Below are positions 48,718 to 54,508 of a stretch of DNA of 54,508 nt, in pieces. The position numbers and the translations under genes are program-made. The stretch lies in the NCBI RefSeq assembly GCF_022427965.1, contig NZ_JAKTTI010000030.1:1-54508 (forward strand). The letters run 5' to 3'. Position 1 is the first letter of the stretch, and every line of letters starts with the position of its first letter. Origin of the DNA: Fredinandcohnia quinoae (GTDB lineage Bacteria; Bacillota; Bacilli; Bacillales; Bacillaceae_L). Under the pieces are notes generated by a model, which worked only from the letters and a program-made list of their open reading frames with translations, did no database searches and was not told the origin of the DNA.

Positions 48718-49545
48718 TTATTCTGTGGCTTGAATCGAAATCGCTCCTTCTTTAAGTAGTTCCTCCCACGTATACTCAACAACACGTTCCCGATCAACTA
48801 ATTCTAATTGTAAAACACGTTCTAAAATATTCAGTCCAACAACCTTACCGACCCCACTTGTTGTTTCAATCACTTCTCCAAGGTCTGGTAACTGTTCTTT
48901 AGCACTTTCATATTCGTCATTTTCATATTTTAAGCAGCACATTAGCCGACCACATAATCCTGATATTTTAGTAGGATTTAGTGAAAGGTTTTGATCCTTT
49001 GCCATTTTAATTGAGACAGGTTCAAAATCTCCTAAGAAGGTCGAACAACAAAGCATTCTACCACATGGACCAATTCCACCAAGCATCTTCGCTTCGTCCC
49101 TCACACCAATTTGTCTAAGTTCAATTCTTGTACGGAAAATTGCCGCTAAATCTTTTACTAATTCACGGAAATCAACTCGTCCATCTGCTGTAAAATAGAA
49201 TATAACTTTGTTTCTGTCAAACGTGTACTCAACATCGACAAGCTTCATATCAAGACTATGTTCAACTACTTTTTCAAGGCACACATCGTAAGCCTCTTTT
49301 GCAGCATGTTTATTTTCTTCGACAATTAACTTATCCTTTGGGTCTGCAATACGAATAACCTTTTTCAAAGGAAGGACAATGTCGTGTTCATCAACCTGCT
49401 TTTTATTTATAACAACTTTGCCAAATTCTATTCCTCTAACGGTTTCAACGATTACGAATTCACCGTCTGGAATCGTATAGCCATTTGGGTCAAAGTAATA
49501 GATTTTACCCGCTTTTTTGAAGCGAACACCAACTACATCATACAA
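48718..49545 (-). CDS. ricT: PSP1-domain protein RicT (YaaT)
   Basis: The 275-residue protein joins RicA and RicF in the Y-complex that affects mRNA maturation by RNase Y, competence, biofilm and sporulation phosphorelay. The cysteine-rich core (GPCGRMLCC, GLCGRLMCCL, around residues 160-205) supplies iron-sulfur ligands. It begins with TTG, nine bases from GGAGG, because no in-frame ATG is near. The start overlaps holB by eight bases. Confidence 0.92.
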   Translation of the reverse strand: MYDVVGVRFKKAGKIYYFDPNGYTIPDGEFVIVETVRGIEFGKVVINKKQVDEHDIVLPLKKVIRIADPKDKLIVEENKHAAKEAYDVCLEKVVEHSLDMKLVDVEYTFDRNKVIFYFTADGRVDFRELVKDLAAIFRTRIELRQIGVRDEAKMLGGIGPCGRMLCCSTFLGDFEPVSIKMAKDQNLSLNPTKISGLCGRLMCCLKYENDEYESAKEQLPDLGEVIETTSGVGKVVGLNILERVLQLELVDRERVVEYTWEELLKEGAISIQATE

Positions 49546-50542
49546 GTTTTAATCCCTCCTGCAACTTTATTACCAATTGTTCCATTAATAAGTGTGGATT
49601 CATGTTGGTGTGTAAACGACGTTTTGCCTCAAAAATCGCCGTTATTTGATCACTTATACGTCTACTTGACGTTTGAAGTGCGTATTGTTTAAACTTCACA
49701 ACTTGATCATGAAAAATGATTGATTCTTCATCACCTAATTGAATATATAATAAATCTTTGTAAACTAGTAATAATATATCTAAACCAAAGCTAAGCTGGT
49801 CTTTTTCTTTAAAATGCTGCAGCCACTTGTCCTGTATAACAAAGAAAGCATCTGCTGGTCTAGTATTTAATACTTCATATAATTGTAACACTATCGAACG
49901 GCACTGTCCAAACCAAGCATCTGTACTTAATCTTCGAGCTTCTTCAAGATTATTCGTTGTATTTGCAATAAGCGATGCAATCGTAGTAGAAATTCCCTCA
50001 TTCACTAATTGCTCTGATATAACCTTTGGTAGTAATGGCTTAAATGAAAGGACCTGACAACGTGAGAGGATCGTATTTAAAATACGATGAATTTGCTCTG
50101 TTACTAAAATCGCTACTGTTTGACTACTAGGTTCCTCTAAAAACTTTAATAAGCTATTAGCAGCATTAGCTGTCATTTTATCAGCATGATTAATAATATA
50201 AATTTTACGATTTGATTCAACACCTGTTTTTGAAAACTCCTCCTGAAGTGCTTGAATCTGCCCTTTCTTAATCGATTGACCATCTGGTTCAATCATATGA
50301 ATATCAGGATGATTTCCAGAAGAAATTCTACGACAATTTACACAGTCATTACAAGGTCTATAATCCTGTTTATTTGTACAAAAGAGACTTTTAGCTAACA
50401 AGAAAGCAACTTCCTTCTTACCTGTTCCACGGCTTCCCTCAAACAAATACGCATGGGCCACACGCTCTTTTTTTAAACTATTGCCAACCATTTTTAACAC
50501 CATTGGTTGATATTCTTCAAGCTGTTCCCATGTTTTTTCCAT
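49538..50542 (-). CDS. holB: DNA polymerase III delta-prime subunit
   Basis: The clamp-loader subunit (about 334 residues) has the AAA+ fold with P-loop-like GSRGTGKKEVAFLLA, a zinc module with four cysteines (CTNKQDYRPCNDCVNC), HIMEPDG-like strand, the Walker B region IYIINHADKMT, and the SRC motif (LSRCQVL). A GTG at 50551 is too near AAAGAG, so the ATG at 50542 is preferred. It is in an operon with yaaR upstream. Confidence 0.93.
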   Translation of the reverse strand: MEKTWEQLEEYQPMVLKMVGNSLKKERVAHAYLFEGSRGTGKKEVAFLLAKSLFCTNKQDYRPCNDCVNCRRISSGNHPDIHMIEPDGQSIKKGQIQALQEEFSKTGVESNRKIYIINHADKMTANAANSLLKFLEEPSSQTVAILVTEQIHRILNTILSRCQVLSFKPLLPKVISEQLVNEGISTTIASLIANTTNNLEEARRLSTDAWFGQCRSIVLQLYEVLNTRPADAFFVIQDKWLQHFKEKDQLSFGLDILLLVYKDLLYIQLGDEESIIFHDQVVKFKQYALQTSSRRISDQITAIFEAKRRLHTNMNPHLLMEQLVIKLQEGLKLV

Positions 50543-50560
50543 GATTATCACTCTTTCACA

Positions 50561-51001
50561 TTACGTATAAAGGTTGATTAACAATCCTTTTACAATACCA
50601 ATTTTACCAAGAATATTGATTGAATCTTTTTCTTGTTCAACCATATTCTGAGTAAGATCCAATAATTCCTTATCGATTTCCTCGACAATTTTGAGAGTTC
50701 TACCTTGTCCACTTGAATTCCAGCTATGGGATTGCTTGATATCCATTCCGAATTCAACCGCCTCATTCACAAACCTCTTCACGAGCGTCTTATAGGATGC
50801 TAAATCTTTAAAAGTTTGGGAACGAGCAAGTCGTTCCCCTGCTTGATCAATTTGGGATAATAATTTTGATAATTGCTCCATTTGAAGCTTACTCCCATGC
50901 TGTTGGACAATTTCGCCAAACTTTTTGCTATCCTGCGCTTTACTTAGCTGATTGCCTTTATTCTTATCTATAGAAAGTCTAAAATCTTGATTTATTTTCA
51001 T
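50561..51001 (-). CDS. yaaR: DUF327 protein YaaR
   Basis: The 146-residue, largely helical protein belongs to the DUF327 family, with no catalytic motif. GERLARSQTFKDLASYKTLVKRFVNEAVEFG is the core. Function is not known. Of two starts, the ATG at 51001 is eight bases from AAGGTG and is preferred over the one at 51007. It sits between darA and holB, as in B. subtilis. Confidence 0.85.
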   Translation of the reverse strand: MKINQDFRLSIDKNKGNQLSKAQDSKKFGEIVQQHGSKLQMEQLSKLLSQIDQAGERLARSQTFKDLASYKTLVKRFVNEAVEFGMDIKQSHSWNSSGQGRTLKIVEEIDKELLDLTQNMVEQEKDSINILGKIGIVKGLLINLYT

Positions 51002-51025
51002 ATTCATTTCACCTTTGTTATACGA

Positions 51026-51367
<342 letters not shown>

Positions 51368-51458
51368 TTATAGTTTAACATTTTTTTATGCTTACTTCAT
51401 ATTACGAATTTTGGTAACTATATGTGCTAAAGTCCTAAGTTGTTTTATGGTTGTCTCT

Positions 51459-51467
51459 ATTATAGCA
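51459..51467 (-). promoter_or_regulatory. Extended -10 promoter of the darA-holB operon
   Basis: On the minus strand TGCTATAAT (rc of 51459-51467) is a perfect extended -10. The -35 is not clear. It follows the tmk terminator directly. Confidence 0.55.
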
Positions 51468-51481
51468 AGAATCCACTAAAC

Positions 51482-51519
51482 GAAAAGAAAAACCTCAAAA
51501 ATCATCAGACTTTTGAGGT
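51482..51519 (-). terminator. Terminator of tmk
   Basis: The 9-bp perfect arms ACCTCAAAA (51492-51500) and TTTTGAGGT (51511-51519) are followed by TTTTCTTTT on the minus strand. Confidence 0.88.
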
Positions 51520-51540
51520 AATTATATCTAAAATATTTAA

Positions 51541-52173
51541 TTAGTTACAGTTGAGATGGGATTCAATGATTTCTAATGCATTTTTACTGACCGCTTCAAG
51601 CGGAAGAGTCGCATCTACTTTTTGATAACGCTCTTTAAAACGCTCCGCAACTTTTAAATAGCCTTCATATACTTTCTTATGAAAGTTCATATTTTCTAAA
51701 TCGAGGCGATTTACTTCACGTGAATTGCTTTTTGCAATTCTTGCTAACCCAGCTTCTGGCTCAATATCGAAGAAAAGGGTTAGCGATGGCATTAATCCAT
51801 TGATAGCAAATTCATTAATGGATAAAACTTCATCAATCCCAAGCCCTCTTGCATGCCCTTGATATGCAAGGGAACTATCAACGAACCGATCACATAAGAC
51901 AATTTTTCCTTCCTGTAATGCAGGAATTACTTTTTCAGCAAGATGCTGTCTACGAGATGCCGCATAGAGGAGAGCCTCTGTTCGACTATCCATCTTTGTA
52001 TTCTTTTTATCAAGAATGACTGAGCGAATTTGTTCAGCTATGTCAATTCCCCCAGGCTCTCTTGTTGAAATAACATCATACCCTTTTTTTAGAAGCTCTT
52101 GTTGGACGATGCTTAAAATGGTTGTCTTTCCCGCACCTTCTGGCCCCTCAATTGTAATAAAATAACCCTTCAC
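51541..52173 (-). CDS. tmk: Thymidylate kinase
   Basis: The 210-residue enzyme phosphorylates dTMP. The P-loop is [11 protein letters not shown] near residue 10, followed by TREPGG, the [12 protein letters not shown] motif near residue 97, and a flexible lid. It is 51 bases downstream of yaaO and probably on the same transcript, ending in a strong terminator. Confidence 0.96.
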   Translation of the reverse strand: MKGYFITIEGPEGAGKTTILSIVQQELLKKGYDVISTREPGGIDIAEQIRSVILDKKNTKMDSRTEALLYAASRRQHLAEKVIPALQEGKIVLCDRFVDSSLAYQGHARGLGIDEVLSINEFAINGLMPSLTLFFDIEPEAGLARIAKSNSREVNRLDLENMNFHKKVYEGYLKVAERFKERYQKVDATLPLEAVSKNALEIIESHLNCN

Positions 52174-52224
52174 GATGTATTCTCCTTTATTTCACATTCA
52201 TGCTAATAAATAGTTGCGCTGATG

Positions 52225-53658
52225 CTATTTTTCTAAAGTCGTTATAAGCATATCTTTCATATTTCCACCTTGGAAGCGTGCACCCGTTTCAAGATACAAT
52301 GATATCACTTCCAAATGTTTCTCAGTAATTCGTTCACCCTCCATTATCAATGGAATCCCAGGAGGATAAGGTATAATCATTTCCGCCGAAATTTCTCCTA
52401 CGGCATTTTCAATGGAGACAACCCTTTTATTGTACCCTTTTATCTCTTGATATGATAGAGATAGGGTTGTGATTTTTTCTAAAAAGTACTTAGAACCAAT
52501 TGAAGTTTCCGGTGTAAGTGGTACATGTGACACTGATTTATTGAGTAATTGATAAAAGTCCTCAACGTTTTCAATTATAGCTAGCGGTAATACAAAGAGA
52601 ACATGATTCGGGTCCGCTAATTCAGTAAAAATACCTTCCTTCTCAAATAAATGTTGCAGTTGATAACCGTTAAATGAACATTGAGTTTGAAGTGTCATCT
52701 TTAATGGGTCTGTATGTATCGATTGATTATTTGATTCAACTAGCTTTATTTGCGGTATCCTTTTTACACTTTCCTTTAAATTTTTTATACTCGCAATGAT
52801 CGGTATTGTTCCTTCTGCTTTTATTTTTCCAAGATAATGTCGTGCAAGATCAAGTGATGCCATAATTGGATAAGAAGGACTGCTTGATTGCAGCATCTGC
52901 AAATATGATTGGACATGTGTAGCATCTATGATTTTGCTATTAACATGTAAAAAAGATCCCATTGTCATGGCAGGAAGAGTTTTGTGAGCTGAATGGACAA
53001 CAATATCTGCACCAAGTGTTATTGCCGATTCAGGAAAATCCTCAAGAATAAAATGCGCACCATGTGCTTCATCAACTAGAACAGGGATCTGATGGGAATG
53101 TGCAAAAGAAATAATTTTCTTAAGCTCAGTTAGATTTGCCATTCCAAAATAATTAGGGCTTGTTAATATTAGGGCCTTTGTATGTGGGTATTTTTCAAAT
53201 GCTTTCTTAACCGTTGTGAATGAGACATACGTAGGTACCTGGACATCTTCATCATATTCCGGATGCAAAAAGACAGGGTTCACTCCTGCAAGTTTTAATC
53301 CGTTAATAATGGATTTATGTGAATTTCGCTGAACGAGCACAGTATTATTCTTTTCTGTAGCAGCTAGGATCATAGCCAAATTCCCTACCGTTGAACCGTT
53401 AACTAGGAAAAAGGTTTTTTTCACACCATAAAGCTTTGCTGCCAACTCCTCTGCCTCTAAAATAGGGCCTTCAGGCTGATGAAGGTCATCAAGCCCTGTT
53501 AACTCAGTTGCGTCGATTTGAAGGATTTCCTTATAATAATCATTCCCTTTCCCCGGAAATACTGCGCCATATTTATGGCCAGGGACATGCATTGAGATCG
53601 GACTTTGTTTTGAGTGATGATATAATGCATCAAATAATGGTGTATGATTGAATGTCAT
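52225..53658 (-). CDS. yaaO: Orn/Lys/Arg decarboxylase family PLP enzyme (YaaO)
   Basis: The fold-type I PLP decarboxylase has about 477 residues. The motifs are SMHVPGHKYG at the N terminus, VNGSTVGNLAMI near residue 85, VDEAHGAHF near 195, and the PLP lysine in VVHSAHKTLPAMT near 225. Substrate cannot be read from sequence: arginine (as SpeA) or lysine are options. The ATG at 53658 is nine bases from AAGGG; a TTG three codons earlier overlaps it. It lies directly after csfB here. Confidence 0.88.
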   Translation of the reverse strand: MTFNHTPLFDALYHHSKQSPISMHVPGHKYGAVFPGKGNDYYKEILQIDATELTGLDDLHQPEGPILEAEELAAKLYGVKKTFFLVNGSTVGNLAMILAATEKNNTVLVQRNSHKSIINGLKLAGVNPVFLHPEYDEDVQVPTYVSFTTVKKAFEKYPHTKALILTSPNYFGMANLTELKKIISFAHSHQIPVLVDEAHGAHFILEDFPESAITLGADIVVHSAHKTLPAMTMGSFLHVNSKIIDATHVQSYLQMLQSSSPSYPIMASLDLARHYLGKIKAEGTIPIIASIKNLKESVKRIPQIKLVESNNQSIHTDPLKMTLQTQCSFNGYQLQHLFEKEGIFTELADPNHVLFVLPLAIIENVEDFYQLLNKSVSHVPLTPETSIGSKYFLEKITTLSLSYQEIKGYNKRVVSIENAVGEISAEMIIPYPPGIPLIMEGERITEKHLEVISLYLETGARFQGGNMKDMLITTLEK

Positions 53659-53717
53659 AAAAATCAACCCTTCTTTACTTGAATAGCTTATTGTTGAACC
53701 TTTTCATTTCATCTATT

Positions 53718-53726
53718 ATTATATCA
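53718..53726 (-). promoter_or_regulatory. Extended -10 promoter of yaaO-tmk
   Basis: On the minus strand TGATATAAT (rc of 53718-53726) is a perfect extended -10 located at the end of the csfB terminator T tract. Confidence 0.5.
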
Positions 53727-53754
53727 AAAAAAGAAGGACCCACATTGGATCCTT
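53725..53754 (-). terminator. Terminator of csfB
   Basis: AAGGACC (53734-53740) pairs with GGATCCTT (53747-53754), followed by CTTTTTTT on the minus strand. Confidence 0.82.
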
Positions 53755-53760
53755 GCAAAA

Positions 53761-53964
53761 CTATGAATATATCTCAGGTGTTGTTACCTTTTTTAGTTGT
53801 GATAAATAAAACTGGTACTTTGGGTCATTTGTTTCTGTATGAATCATATCGTTTTCGCAATCCATACAAATGAATTTTGTATAAAGGTGTATGCCTCTAC
53901 TTTTCTCTTGTTCACATATCACACACGTTTCCCCAATATTCTTTGTTCTTAGTTGTGAACTCAT
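53761..53964 (-). CDS. csfB: Anti-sigma-G factor Gin (CsfB)
   Basis: The 67-residue zinc protein blocks premature sigma-G activity in the forespore. CVIC and CMDC, separated by EKSRGIHLYTKFI, are the ligand pairs. The ATG at 53964 follows GGAGGTGG; an in-frame GTG three codons up lies within the RBS. A perfect sigma-F promoter lies upstream. In B. subtilis xpaC and yaaN lie between csfB and yaaO; they are absent here. Confidence 0.94.
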   Translation of the reverse strand: MSSQLRTKNIGETCVICEQEKSRGIHLYTKFICMDCENDMIHTETNDPKYQFYLSQLKKVTTPEIYS

Positions 53965-53984
53965 TGCCTCCACCTCCGTACATT

Positions 53985-54014
53985 TATTCTGTCCAGTTAT
54001 TTATAAATGTATAC
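53985..54014 (-). promoter_or_regulatory. Sigma-F promoter of csfB
   Basis: On the minus strand GTATA (rc of 54010-54014) and GGACAGAATA (rc of 53985-53994) are separated by 15 bases. They fully match the sigma-F consensus GYATA and GGNNANAHTR. Confidence 0.82.
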
Positions 54015-54508
54015 ACGATTTCCAAAATAACGAAGAGTATTAATATAGCGTGTATAGTAATCTATGAGAATTGGGTGGGAAATGTGTATACCGTGGTTAT
54101 GAAACTAATTACCGAAATACCGAGACTTCTATTGAGGTCACTCGGGTGTAAAATGTATGAAGCGTCCCATGGGAGAATAACGTGTATTTATTTTGGCTAT
54201 CGTGCATATAATTTTGCTAGCGCGCATATATTGGGATTATCATGCATTTCTTCTAATGTACGAGCATATTAACTTTTTATCGTGCATTTGCCTAGAATAT
54301 CATGCATTTCGGGTAATTTAGGTTAGGTACATACCTTAAAATTGGATCTGAAACCTATATTTAAGCGGAATACATACACTTTTTTAGCTGATTTACATCT
54401 ATTTGAAGTAAAAGACCTTGTACTTACTATAAAACGTGGTTTTTAAAGCACGGAAAGTTAACTTTTGCTGGTTGGGTTTGGTGATGTACTTATGTAGCGA
54501 ATCTTAAC
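54015..54508. other. Gene-free right edge of the window
   Basis: I find no supportable gene here. A 131-codon plus-strand frame crosses 53877-54272, but it has no RBS, overlaps csfB and runs through the periodic array. Apart from that array (54181-54310), the stretch is AT-rich with only small palindromes such as AGGTACATACCT near 54327. In B. subtilis an rRNA operon lies on this side of csfB, so part of this may be spacer next to one; no rRNA sequence is visible. Confidence 0.6.
54181..54310. repeat. Seven-copy array with an exact 20-bp period
   Basis: A 10-base motif close to CGTGCATATT recurs at 54181, 54201, 54221, 54241, 54261, 54281 and 54301. Each copy is usually preceded by TAT. The ten bases between motifs vary, so the motif and not the unit is conserved. 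The period is two helical turns of DNA. Confidence 0.85.

Noticed and set aside
53877-54272. 131-codon plus-strand ORF at the right edge
   Set aside because: It overlaps csfB in antisense, has no RBS, is compositionally odd, and its end is just the 20-bp periodic array translated.
54181-54310. CRISPR array
   Set aside because: The conserved part is about 10 bases with 10-base variable gaps, far too short for repeats and spacers, and no cas genes are nearby.

Overview
The window is a low-GC stretch of a spore-forming Bacillaceae chromosome. It is the origin-proximal core segment known from Bacillus subtilis, running from csfB/tmk to lysS, and it is presented in reverse: almost every gene is on the minus strand and the replication origin should lie beyond the right edge. 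The assignment rests on gene order, on sporulation genes (csfB, fin, spoIIE, spoVT, spoVG, sspF, yabG, yabP, yabQ), and on promoter elements that fit sigma-A, B, F, G, H and K. Only abrB and one tRNA-Met are on the plus strand. I see no prophage, CRISPR array, defence island or complete insertion sequence.

Layout from right to left (the direction of transcription): a gene-free region with a 20-bp periodic array, then csfB, yaaO-tmk, darA-yaaR-holB-ricT-yabA-trmN6-yazA-rsmI, abrB (divergent), metG-tatD, yabE, rnmV-rsmA, yabG, veg, sspF, ispE, purR-yabJ, spoVG, glmU-prs, ctc, pth, fin, mfd, spoVT, yabM-yabN-rqcP-yabP-yabQ-divIC, yabR, tRNA-Met (plus), spoIIE, yabS-yabT, tilS-hprT, ftsH, coaX-hslO-yacD, cysK, the folate operon pabB-pabA-pabC-folP-folB-folK-yazB-dusB, lysS, and at the left edge the tandem promoters and leader of an rRNA operon whose 16S gene lies outside the window.

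The genes form working groups: folate and p-aminobenzoate synthesis; tRNA and rRNA maturation and aminoacylation (lysS, metG, tilS, rsmA, rnmV, rsmI, trmN6, dusB, pth); replication control and the clamp loader (yabA, holB, tmk); envelope precursors (glmU, ispE, yabM); and the switch into sporulation (abrB, spoVG and spoIIE under Spo0A or sigma-H, then compartment-specific genes).

The coding content is ordinary; the unusual signals are mostly between genes. They include seven 20-bp-periodic repeats upstream of csfB, a duplicated 5' fragment of tRNA-Met lying between its promoter and the intact tRNA, a yabN that stops after its first MazG domain, three abutting hairpins between ftsH and hprT, a 146-bp element with terminal inverted repeats near mfd, a second set of Spo0A boxes upstream of abrB, a TRAP-like triplet array over the pabA ribosome binding site, and long palindromic repeats that supply the leader of metG and possibly mfd. 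Comparisons with B. subtilis proteins and sites are from memory; no search was run.
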